A stretch of 64,000 nt of DNA from Pyrinomonadaceae bacterium (GTDB lineage Bacteria > Acidobacteriota > Blastocatellia > Pyrinomonadales > Pyrinomonadaceae): contig DASUNM010000027.1 of assembly GCA_036277115.1 (NCBI GenBank), positions 620,001 through 684,000 of the forward strand, in the 5' to 3' direction. Below, piece by piece: positions 34,715 through 43,400 of the stretch; the first letter of the stretch is position 1, and each line of letters opens with the position of its first letter. A program made the translations under genes and the position numbers. The notes beneath the pieces were generated by a model. That model was not told the DNA's origin. It searched no databases and was given only the letters and a program-made list of their open reading frames with translations.

Positions 34715-35845
34715 TTACCTAAAGCAGGCCGTCGATATCACGCTCACTGCGCCGGCGGACGCCCCGGGCGAAAGGCGCGTGAGGCCCTGCGTTGAGCTTC
34801 TCCACGGGATGATCTTGAGGTCGCCGCTGCCGTCGCGCACCGACGTTTGGAAATTGGCGATAAAAGGTGCGCCAACCAGGGTACTCGTCGTGCAGCCGGA
34901 GATCGCGCTAACCGCACCCGCGACTGCTTCACCGGTTCGGGTGAACTGAGTCGGTGTCCGGTTCCAAGTTATTACTTTGAGATTGCCGCCGCCATCGCGC
35001 ACTGCCGTAGCCAGGCGGGCGTCCACCAAATGGAATGCGGAAATGCGGGTCGCGTCGCCGGCCTGCGTCTCTCCTGTGCGAGTGATGGCGCCGTTTGCGG
35101 CAACAGTCCAGCCGATTAGTTTGAGGTTGCCGCCGCCATCGCGCACCGCAGTGACCAGGACATTAAAGCCTTGCGCGATCGCCGAGATTTCACTAACGGC
35201 TCCAGCCGACGCCTCTTGCAGCCGAGCTATGACACCGGTTACACCGAGTCTCCAGGTAATGATTTTGAGGTTGCCGCTGCCGTCGCGCACCGCCGTCGCC
35301 AGGATCGTCCCCGAGGTTCCAATGAAGGCGCTGGAGATGACGCTCACGGCGCCCGCTTGGCCTTCACCCGGCATTCGGTTAACTACACCCGCTGGCGACA
35401 CGTTCCAAACGATCACCTTGAGATCGCCGCCGCCATCCCGTACGGCTGTAACGATCCGGTCGCCGGTGGGCACAGAGACTGCTGAGATGCTACTGACTGC
35501 GCCAGCCTGGCCGTCCTGAAGACGGGCGATCTGGCCGTTGAAGGGAACGCGCCACGCGATCACCTTGAGATTACCGCCGCCATCGCGCACCGCCGTGACC
35601 ATCCGGTTGGAAAGGCCAACGCGAACGGCCGAGACCTGGCTTACAGAGCCGGCTGAAGCGCCCGGGCCGTTGAGGCGGACGCCCGCTTCGGTCCAACTGA
35701 TAAGTTTTAAGTCGCCGCTGCCGTCGCGCACTGCCGTGACCAGTTTGGTCTGCGCGGGAGCTATCCCTGCGAAAAAGCCTAAAACGGTGAAAGCTGCGAA
35801 ACTGCGTACAAGGTTGAGAACAATAGAAGTGGGTCTTGTGTTCAT
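34715..35845 (-). CDS. Exported seven-repeat beta-propeller-like protein
   Basis: A 376-residue exported protein (signal about 1-31, FAAFTVLGFFAGIAPAQ). Seven repeats of about 45-52 residues follow, each with the core TAVRDGxGxLKxIxW and ending GAVSxISA. The seven cores begin with variants such as VTAVRDGSGDLKLISW, VTAVRDGGGNLKVIAW, ATAVRDGSGNLKIITW and QTSVRDGSGDLKIIPW. The repeat count and strand pattern suggest a seven-bladed propeller. The DNA repeats are also alike, which points to recent internal duplication. No active site is evident; it may bind ligand on the surface. Confidence 0.85.
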   Translation of the reverse strand: MNTRPTSIVLNLVRSFAAFTVLGFFAGIAPAQTKLVTAVRDGSGDLKLISWTEAGVRLNGPGASAGSVSQVSAVRVGLSNRMVTAVRDGGGNLKVIAWRVPFNGQIARLQDGQAGAVSSISAVSVPTGDRIVTAVRDGGGDLKVIVWNVSPAGVVNRMPGEGQAGAVSVISSAFIGTSGTILATAVRDGSGNLKIITWRLGVTGVIARLQEASAGAVSEISAIAQGFNVLVTAVRDGGGNLKLIGWTVAANGAITRTGETQAGDATRISAFHLVDARLATAVRDGGGNLKVITWNRTPTQFTRTGEAVAGAVSAISGCTTSTLVGAPFIANFQTSVRDGSGDLKIIPWRSSTQGLTRLSPGASAGAVSVISTACFR

Positions 35846-35974
35846 GTGTGCCTCCTATCAGGTATGTCCACGGGCGCGGAAGCATTTCAAGGAGCACACT
35901 GCCAGGAAGCTTTAGGGAAAGGTAGAAATTGAACTGAGTTCAAGATGCGGAGTTGCTCTGCTGAATCACCAAAT

Positions 35975-36694
35975 TTATCCACAAGGGGCGCCTTCGCCTT
36001 CCACCCAAACTTCACCATCTGCAAAAACTTCCTTCTTCCAGATGGGGACGGTGCGTTTGAGTTCGCGAATCGCCCAATCGCAGGCTTCGAACGCGGCGCG
36101 GCGATGAGGCGCGCTGACGCTGATGACGACACTGGTCTCGCCGATTTCCAGCCGGCCGGTGCGATGCACGATGCCGATGTGCGCGATGTCGAATTTCTCG
36201 TGCACTTGCTTGCCCAGACGTTCCATCTCGCTTAAAGCCATCGGTTCATAAGCTTCGTACACGAGGTGAAGCGTGCGGCGGCCTTTCGTCCACTCGCGTG
36301 CATAGCCGTCGAGTGTGACCGTGGCGCCGCACTGCGGAAGCACAACTCGACGCGCGACCGCGCCCACATCGATCGGATCCGTGGTTAATTCGAAGAAGTC
36401 CGGGGGCGCGGAAGAAGAGGCGGGCAGGATGCTCTCGCTCCCAGAGCTCCCGCCGCTGACTGGCGGAAAGACGGCGAGTTCATCTCCCTCAGAAATCTCA
36501 CGATCGCTTTGTGCGTATTGCTGATTTACCGCCAACAAGAGCGACTGTCCAAAACGTTGCAGCGAGGGATGCAGGGAAAGCAGTTGCGCGCGCGCTTCGC
36601 CGGCGTTGCTCGGCGATTCAAGCTCGACCTCGATCTGCTCCTTTCCGACGGCATCGCGAGCAGCGCCAAAGAAAAGTACCCGAACCTTAATCAT
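35975..36694 (-). CDS. MoaD-MoaE fusion (molybdopterin synthase)
   Basis: A 239-residue fusion of both subunits of molybdopterin synthase, which adds dithiolene sulfur to precursor Z. Residues 1-82 are MoaD-like and end FPPVSGG (Gly81-Gly82). A flexible Ser/Pro linker (83-98) joins MoaE (99-239), which has the conserved HRRAAFEACDWAI and the catalytic lysines in KRTVPIWKKE (Lys213, Lys220, Lys221). Free MoaD needs a terminal Gly-Gly for thiocarboxylation; here it is internal, so cleavage after Gly82 is expected, as shown for MoaX of Mycobacterium tuberculosis. moaA is at the left edge of the window. Confidence 0.9.
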   Translation of the reverse strand: MIKVRVLFFGAARDAVGKEQIEVELESPSNAGEARAQLLSLHPSLQRFGQSLLLAVNQQYAQSDREISEGDELAVFPPVSGGSSGSESILPASSSAPPDFFELTTDPIDVGAVARRVVLPQCGATVTLDGYAREWTKGRRTLHLVYEAYEPMALSEMERLGKQVHEKFDIAHIGIVHRTGRLEIGETSVVISVSAPHRRAAFEACDWAIRELKRTVPIWKKEVFADGEVWVEGEGAPCG

Positions 36695-36701
36695 TTTTCA
36701 G

Positions 36702-36793
36702 GTGGCACAGACTTCAGTCTGTGAATCCAATTCGAGCAGAAAAATCACAGACTGAAGTCTGTGCCACTAATCACAGACTGAAGTCTGTGCCAC
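36702..36793. repeat. Three copies of the 23-bp CACAGACTTCAGTCTGTG palindrome
   Basis: Copies lie at 36702-36724, 36745-36767 and 36771-36793. Each is nearly self-complementary (cacagactgaagtctgtg core), and the first is inverted to the other two. They fill the gap between the LON-domain gene and the MoaD-MoaE gene. Two further copies are at 37970-37992 and 38029-38050. Confidence 0.85.
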
Positions 36794-36795
36794 GG

Positions 36796-37503
36796 CTACT
36801 CTTCAAGATCGACATGCTTGCCGCCGTGCCCGTTTCCTTTGGCGACCGAATGCAGCCGCGCGCGTTCTTCGTAATTCTTCACGACGCGCGCCAGAAAATC
36901 CCGCAGCCGATCGAGCCGCTCAGAGGTTGAGCGCAGCTCAAGCAACTCCTGCTTCGTCTCGGCTTCAAGTTCCATCGCCGCCGCCACGAGAAAAGAGAGT
37001 CGCTGCGGTTCTGTGTCTGTGATGTCCGGCAGGTTGCCCCGTTCATCGTTGATGACGCGGATGGAATTCGCCACCCGCATGAACATGGCCGCCACGTCAC
37101 GCGAACTGGCGAGCACCTTCTGACTGGCTTCTTCTTCATCTTCAAAAAAATTCACGCGCACGACGAGATACGGATCGTCGCGTTCAACGTAATCCTCAAC
37201 CTGATAACGGATCACTCCGACGGTCAGTACATTCGATCGGCCGTCAGGCAGGTTTTGCGTTTCGGTCACTTCGGCCACGCAACCGATGTGGCCGGCCGGC
37301 GGAATGTCCCGGCTGGAAGATGATGCGGCGTCGAAATACGAAAGACCGAACAGATTGTCGCCGGCACGAATGTCCGTGAGCATCCTGCGATAGCGCGGCT
37401 CGAAAATGTGGAGCGGCATCGGCATGCCGGGAAACAGCACGACCGGCAGCGGAAACAGCGGCAGCTCGCGCACACCGCGCACTTTGTCCAGGGCCTCACT
37501 CAT
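36796..37503 (-). CDS. LON substrate-binding domain protein
   Basis: A 235-residue stand-alone N-terminal Lon-type domain, without the ATPase or protease parts. It begins RELPLFPLPVVLFPGMPMPLHIFEPRYRRML, the hallmark of the family, and continues IGCVAEVTETQNLPDG and DPYLVVRVNFFEDEE. A helical second half follows (FLVAAAMELEAETKQELLEL). Such proteins are thought to bind unfolded peptides, but their role in bacteria is not settled. It is the upstream gene to the MoaD-MoaE fusion only by direction, as repeats separate them. Confidence 0.9.
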   Translation of the reverse strand: MSEALDKVRGVRELPLFPLPVVLFPGMPMPLHIFEPRYRRMLTDIRAGDNLFGLSYFDAASSSSRDIPPAGHIGCVAEVTETQNLPDGRSNVLTVGVIRYQVEDYVERDDPYLVVRVNFFEDEEEASQKVLASSRDVAAMFMRVANSIRVINDERGNLPDITDTEPQRLSFLVAAAMELEAETKQELLELRSTSERLDRLRDFLARVVKNYEERARLHSVAKGNGHGGKHVDLEE

Positions 37504-37647
37504 ATGAGCTTTCGACAGGTTAGATTAATGACAACAGGAAATCATTATCGCAGACGGAATGACGGAAGTCAGCACGGATTGCAGGCCTTCGAAAGCGATG
37601 CGCCAACTGTGATACTGTGAACCTACTTTGAGGAGAAAACGGCAGGC

Positions 37648-37992
37648 ATGAGTGGACTATCAGCGCGCGACTGTGTGCCGTGCCGCGGCGGCGTTCCGCC
37701 AATGCAAGGCGAGGAGATTCGCAAGCTGCTTGGGGAGCTGTCAGGGTGGGATGTCGTTGGCGAGCATCACCTGCGCAAAGAATACAGGTTCAAGAACTTT
37801 CGCGAGACGCTCGACTTTGTGAATCGGGTGGGCGAACTGGCGGAAGAGCAGGGACATCATCCGGACATCTGCTTTGGCTGGGGCAAGGCTGAGATCACGA
37901 TCTGGACGCACAAAATCGATGGCCTGACTGAAAGCGACTTCATTCTGGCCGCGAAGATTGATAACTTAAGTAGCGCAGACTCTAGTCTGTGA
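37648..37992 (+). CDS. 4a-hydroxytetrahydrobiopterin dehydratase
   Basis: A 114-residue pterin-4a-carbinolamine dehydratase that regenerates the pterin cofactor after aromatic hydroxylation. The family signature is EEQGHHPDICFGWGKAEI, with the catalytic His pair, then IWTHKIDGLTESDFILAAKID. The N-terminal ARDCVPCRGG is usual. The last seven codons and the stop (SSADSSL, then TGA) coincide with the palindrome at 37970-37992, so the C-terminus has been rewritten by a repeat. GAGGAG lies upstream of the ATG. No phenylalanine hydroxylase gene is nearby. Confidence 0.93.
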   Translation: MSGLSARDCVPCRGGVPPMQGEEIRKLLGELSGWDVVGEHHLRKEYRFKNFRETLDFVNRVGELAEEQGHHPDICFGWGKAEITIWTHKIDGLTESDFILAAKIDNLSSADSSL

Positions 37993-38050
37993 TTTTCTTA
38001 GCTCAGTCCTGCGATTTGTAGTGGAAAACACAGACTGAAGTCTGTGGCAC
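37970..38050. repeat. Two further CACAGACT palindrome copies
   Basis: Copies at 37970-37992 and 38029-38050 resemble those at 36702-36793. The first overlaps the 3' end of the pterin dehydratase gene and provides its stop codon. The second lies between that gene and the VWFA gene. Confidence 0.8.
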
Positions 38051-38132
38051 TTGCGCGGAGGGCAACTGGCGAACGTCGCACGGGCATCGAAATCCCGGTT
38101 GCGATCACCCCAAACCTGGTTCTGAAATAATC

Positions 38133-39137
38133 ATGCACAGATTGTTTGCGAGTCTTTCGATAGTTTTGTTGGGCCTGTCCCTGGCTTTTGTCTCGTCAGC
38201 CCAGAACCCCCAAACCCCGCAAAACCGCCCCGCGCCCACGCCGACGCCTGACGACCGGCCCGAGGTCGTAAATGTCCGGCGCGTACGGCTGCCCATTACT
38301 GTCCAGGACAAGAAGAAACAGTTTGTTTCCGGCCTGACGCAGAGCGACTTTGTGATTTTGGAAGACAAGATTCCCCAGACAATCGATTCGTTCACCAGTG
38401 AAGAGAACAATAATTTGCCGCTTTACGTCGCGGTGCTGATGGATACGTCCCCTTCGACCGCCGCGAAGATGAAGTTTCAACAGGAAGCGGCGATGAACTT
38501 TATCCAAACCGTCGTCAGGCCGCGTCGTGATCGCGTGCTGTTTGCGACTTTCGATCATGAAGTGACGCTGCGACAGGATTTCACCGACCGGTTGGAATTG
38601 CTGGACAAAGCCGTTTACGCGGTAAAGAAGACCGGCGAGAAGACCTCACTGTGGGACGCCATTTGGCAGTTCTCTGATCAGAAAATGCGCTCAGTGCCGG
38701 GCCGGCGCGTGATTGTCGTCATCACCGACGGCACAGATACTTACAGCCGCGCGGATCTCAATGATGCGATCGATATCGCGCAACGCACCGAGACGACGAT
38801 CTTCGCCATCTCAACCAAGGCCGGCATGCTCAGTACGGTCGTGGGCGTCGAAGCAGGAACCGTAAAGGGCAAGTCTGATAAGGATCTGGATCGGTTGGCT
38901 GAAGAGACGGGCGGCACCGCGTTTTTCACCGGGGACATGCTCTCGCTCGAGCGATCACTGACCGCGGTCGCCAAAGAGCTCCGCGCCCAGTACCTAATCA
39001 CTTACCGTTCGACGAACGACAAGTACGACGGCACCTATCGCCGCGTCGAGGTAAAGCTGACGAACCGCGACGGACTAAAGCTGCGTACGAAGAAGGGCTA
39101 CAAAGCAGTTGCTGATGCAGTCAGAACAGGTGGCTAA
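38133..39137 (+). CDS. Exported VWFA-domain protein (acidobacterial type)
   Basis: A 334-residue protein with a signal peptide (LFASLSIVLLGLSLAFVSSAQ, about 4-24) and a Pro-rich linker. VRLPITVQDKKKQFVSGL and FVILEDKIPQ form the N-terminal beta module seen in this family. The von Willebrand factor A domain then runs from LYVAVLMDTSPSTA, with the MIDAS DxSxS as DTSPS, to VIVVITDGTDTYSRADL. ELRAQYLITYRSTN and GTYRRVEVKL end it. It should bind metal and a protein partner outside the cell membrane. It adjoins a second member of the family. Confidence 0.9.
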   Translation: MHRLFASLSIVLLGLSLAFVSSAQNPQTPQNRPAPTPTPDDRPEVVNVRRVRLPITVQDKKKQFVSGLTQSDFVILEDKIPQTIDSFTSEENNNLPLYVAVLMDTSPSTAAKMKFQQEAAMNFIQTVVRPRRDRVLFATFDHEVTLRQDFTDRLELLDKAVYAVKKTGEKTSLWDAIWQFSDQKMRSVPGRRVIVVITDGTDTYSRADLNDAIDIAQRTETTIFAISTKAGMLSTVVGVEAGTVKGKSDKDLDRLAEETGGTAFFTGDMLSLERSLTAVAKELRAQYLITYRSTNDKYDGTYRRVEVKLTNRDGLKLRTKKGYKAVADAVRTGG

Positions 39138-40274
39138 ATGAAGTTGTATCGTCTTAACCGCTTATTATTTCTGATCGCAGCGGCGATTTTCGCGATCGCC
39201 TTGTGCACGAGCGGGTTGACCGCAGAAAGCGCGAACGACGTTCCTCGCCAACCACCGCCGGCTATTCCATCTGCTCTGCCAAGTCCGACGCCACCTAAGG
39301 AAGAGGAAACGATTACTTCAGACGACGTGCTGCGCGTCGAAACCAATTTGACGAACGTCTTCTTCACCGCCGCCGACAAGCACAAACGTTTTATCTCAAA
39401 TCTCAAACGCGAGGACGTGCGCGTGCTGGAAGACGGCGTCGCGCAGGAGATCTTCACCTTCCAGCAGAGTCTTGAGTTGCCTTTGTCGCTGGCGATCCTG
39501 ATCGACACCAGCCGCTCGGAAGAGCGCGTGTTGCCGGAATTGAAGTCGGCAGCACAGTTGTTTCTCGAAGCCGTGATGCGCGCCAATAAGGACGAAGCCG
39601 CGGTGGTGTCCTTTACCGGCGAACCGACCCTCGAACAAGGGTTGACCGGCAACGTCTCCCGGTTGAGACGCGCCATTGATCGTGTCGAATATGTGCCACC
39701 ATCAGGTTTGATTGGCGGCGGAGTCGTCGTTGGAGGCACGCCGCCGATTTCCGATACACAGCAAATGCTGGCGGGCTCAACGGCTATTTGGGACGCGGTG
39801 TGGACCACTTCGAATGAAATTCTCCGCGATTCAGCCGAACATACCCGGCGTGCGATCATTTTGCTGACCGACGGCCAGGACACTACCAGTCAGGTGCATT
39901 TGCGCGACGCGATCGACAGCGCCGTCAAAGTTGACGCGTTGGTCTATGCGATTGGAATCGGCGACCGTTATTCTTACGGGATCGACGAAGGCTCGTTAAA
40001 GAAGATCACTGAGGCCACTGGGGGGCGCGCGTATTTTCCGCGTAACGAACGCGAACTTCGCGATGCTTTCGCCCAGATTCAGCGGGATCTGCGCGAACAG
40101 TATTTGATTGCATACTCTTCTTCGAACAAGGGTCGCGACGGGGCTTATCGCCGTGTAACCATCGAAATTACCAACCCGGAACTGCAAAGACAGGCACTGA
40201 AACTCACCTACCGCCCGGGATATTTCGCCAAATCACCCACGACTGCTTCGCCAAAAAGCTCACAAAGGCCTTAA
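39138..40274 (+). CDS. Exported VWFA-domain protein (acidobacterial type), second copy
   Basis: A 378-residue relative of the preceding protein, beginning at the base after its stop. An N-terminal signal or anchor (LLFLIAAAIFAIALCTSG) is followed by a Pro-rich linker, VFFTAADKHKRFISNL, DVRVLEDGV and the VWFA fold from LAILIDTSRSEERV (MIDAS DTSRS) to AIILLTDGQDTTSQVHL. The end REQYLIAYSSSNKGRDGAYRRV matches the partner. Inserted loops (PSGLIGGGVVVGGTPP) distinguish it. The two likely act together; no receptor is known. Confidence 0.9.
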   Translation: MKLYRLNRLLFLIAAAIFAIALCTSGLTAESANDVPRQPPPAIPSALPSPTPPKEEETITSDDVLRVETNLTNVFFTAADKHKRFISNLKREDVRVLEDGVAQEIFTFQQSLELPLSLAILIDTSRSEERVLPELKSAAQLFLEAVMRANKDEAAVVSFTGEPTLEQGLTGNVSRLRRAIDRVEYVPPSGLIGGGVVVGGTPPISDTQQMLAGSTAIWDAVWTTSNEILRDSAEHTRRAIILLTDGQDTTSQVHLRDAIDSAVKVDALVYAIGIGDRYSYGIDEGSLKKITEATGGRAYFPRNERELRDAFAQIQRDLREQYLIAYSSSNKGRDGAYRRVTIEITNPELQRQALKLTYRPGYFAKSPTTASPKSSQRP

Positions 40275-40411
40275 AGTCCCCCAAATGTCGCTAGTGACAA
40301 ACTTGTTTTAGCCTTGCTATACTAGTTTGGCCTTGGCCTTTCCGTCCTGGCCTCGCCTCACAGTCCCGATTCATTTCGCGCAATCTCGTCAGTCAACCTG
40401 GCCTCGCAGTC
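40275..40411 (+). promoter_or_regulatory. Gap before the hybrid kinase gene
   Basis: About 137 bp including cttgctatactag (around 40312-40324), where tatact resembles a -10 box; an upstream TTG-rich part (gacaaacttgttt) could supply a -35. This may be the promoter of the kinase gene. No repeat is present. Confidence 0.35.
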
Positions 40412-43400
40412 ATGCCAACACCCCTGGAAAATTGCCCGACCATTCTTGTCGTCAAAGACGATCAGCCGGTGCTTGATCTGCTCGTGGAGCTGCTCGAGGC
40501 GGAGGGCTATCAAGTTCTTTCCGCGACCACGGCGAAACGTGCGCTCGAGGTGACGGCCAGTGTGCGCGCGGACCTGATTCTGTGCGATGTGGTCATGCCT
40601 GAGATGAATGGCCTGGAACTGTGCCACCGGCTGAAGTCCGATCCGCAGACGTCATCGATACCGGTGATGATGGTTAGCGCTGTCCGCAAGGAGGAAGCAG
40701 CACGCCTGGAGGGTTACACGGCGGGCGCGGACGACTACGTCGAGATTCCATTTCGCAATGAAGAGCTGTTAATCAAAGTGGCGCGGCTGATCGAACGACA
40801 GCGCGCGCAACAGGCGCTAAAGAAATCGGAAGAAGAATATCGTCTTTTGTTCAAGGGCAATCCTTGTCCGATGTGGTTGTGCGATCAGAAGACGCTGCAG
40901 TTCCTGGCCGTCAACGATGCGGCCATTGCGCACTATGGCTACAGCCGCGCAGAGTTTCTGTCGATGACGGCTAAAGACATTCGCCCGTCTGCGGACGTGC
41001 CGGCTTTGATTGAGCACGTAACGACCAGCCAGGCACTGCACCAAAGCGCCGGAGTTTGGCAGCACCGCAAGAAAGACGGCACGCTCATCGATGTCGATGT
41101 CACCTGGCACCGGGTCGAATTCAGCGGCCATCCTTCGTTTCTCGTGCTCGTAAACGACATCACGGAAAAGAAAAAGTCCGAGACAGCTCTGCGCGAAAGC
41201 GAGGAGCGCTATCGCGAAATTTTCGACAACGCGAACGACCTGATTTACACGCACGATCTGCAAGGTAACTTCACTTCACTTAACGAGACGGGCGAACAAC
41301 TCACCGGTTACTCGACAGCCGAAGCCTTGAGCATGAACTTCGCGCAGGTCGTGGTGGCTGAACAGGTTGATCTTGCGCGCCAGATGTTGGGACAGAAGCT
41401 GCGCAGCCATGACGCGGCGACCGTTTATGAACTCGACATCACCTCCAAAGACGGCCGGCGCATGACCCTCGAATTAAGCACGCGGTTGATATATCGCGAC
41501 GGTAAGGCCGTGGGCGTGCAGGGAATCGGACGTGACGTCACTGAGCGAAAACGCGCCCAGGCGGAACTGATGCGGCGCAACCAGGAACTGGCAACACTCA
41601 ACGAGATCTCGCACGAACTCAGCAAGCTGGGCGAGCCCACTGAAATTGCGCAGAAGATTCACGCGCTGATCGGCAAGGTGCTCGACAATCGCAATCTGTA
41701 CGTCGCGTTGTACGACTCACAAAAAGGCGAAGTCTCGTTCCCGGCTTATACGATCGACGGTCAGCCTTATCACGCGCCCACGCGCAAGCTCGGCCTGGGC
41801 CTGACTGAGTACGTGATTAACACGAAAGAGCCATTGCACATTTCGCGGGACCTTGAAGGGACGCTGCGGAAACTTGGTTTGCAGTTGAGTGGTCGCAGCG
41901 CCCAATGCTGGCTGGCTGTGCCGATGCTTGTGGGTGAGAAAGTCGTCGGCGTAATCACCATCCAGGATTACGAACGGCCCGAGGCCTACGACCAGGAGCA
42001 CCTCGATCTGCTGCGTACGATCGCTTCGCACGGGGCCATCGTGGTGGAAAATGCGCGACTGTATGCGGAGATGAAGCACCACGCCGATCGCGTCGCGCTG
42101 ACAAACAGGATTTCACAAGCGGTGCGTTGCACGCTCGACGTTTCGGAAGTTTTTGCCACGGCGGTGCGCGAGTTGGGCAGCCACTTGAGTGTGGATCGCT
42201 GCTCGTTGTTCATGAAGGACGCCCGCGCCGGCCGCGGGACAAATGTCGCCGAATTTCATCTCCCGGAGGTCGGCCCGGCAGCGCACGATTTCGATCTGTC
42301 GCAGGTGAATGGATTGACTGCAGCCATGGAGAAGTTCGGCGTGTTGGCTTTTGACAACGTCGCCGAAGACGAGCGCATTCGGGATTTGTACGAGCGCATG
42401 CTGAAGCAGTTCAACGTCAAATCGATCATGTATGTGGGCGTGACGATCGGCAACGACTTACTCGGCGCCTTTGCGCTCTCAACCACCCGCCAGACGCGGC
42501 CGTGGAGTGAAACCGACATTGAAATCGCCAGGTCCGTGGCCGACCAGACCGGCATCGCGATTCGACAGGCGTGGCTGTATGAGAAAGCGGAAGCCACTTC
42601 CGCACGGGAAGCGCTGGTCAACAAACTGGGTGGGGCGATTCGTTCATCGCTGAGTCTGCCGGACGTGCGTGAGACAACCGCGCGCGAACTGGGCAAAGCC
42701 TTGTCGGCTTCGCGTGTTCAAGTGCGGCTGTGTGACGGAGCGAATCACGAACTATTCGTAAAGACGGAATACACGGCGGATGGCCGCCAAAGCGAAGGCA
42801 AGTTCGACGGCTACTACGACGAGTTGCTGCGGGATTACTTCCGCGACTCGACCCAATCCCTCGTCATCCCGAATCTCCAGGAATTTAGCAGTGACAACGC
42901 CAAGCTTGCCGATGGCATTGCTTTTCACGCGCGCGAGCAAGGCCTGCAATCAATGCTGGTCTCGCCGCTGACGGTGAACAACAAGTTTCGCGGCGTCATC
43001 TGCATCGAACAAACAGACAAGGTCCGTTATTGGAGCGAAGACGAAGTGCTGCTCGTTCAATCTGTGGGCGATGAACTTGCGACCGTCATCGCGCAGGGCG
43101 AGCTGTTCCAGGCCATTGCGCGTGCTAAGAACGAATGGGAAACCACATTCGACGCGATGTCTGACGGCGTGTTCATTTTTGATCCCGCCGGTAGATTGAT
43201 TCGCGTTAACAAGGCGGGCGCTGCGATGGACGCGGAAGCGCCCCAGGCAATCCTGGGACGAAAGTGTTGTGAGATTCTGCGCGCAGATTCCGACGAGCTG
43301 GAATGCATCGTCGAACGTTCATTACGTGAGGCGCAAAGCGTCAACCTGGAGATTGTGCCCCACAAATTAAAGCGTCCCGTGCTGGTCACCGTCGAACCCG

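Noticed and set aside
36702..36793. Possible CRISPR-like array
   Set aside because: The repeats are only 23 bp, differ in orientation, have 3-20 bp between them and no cas genes are near. They belong to the gap palindromes.
39134..39883. 249-residue Ser-rich minus-strand frame
   Set aside because: Opposite strand of the second VWFA gene; no domain, composition of a shadow frame.
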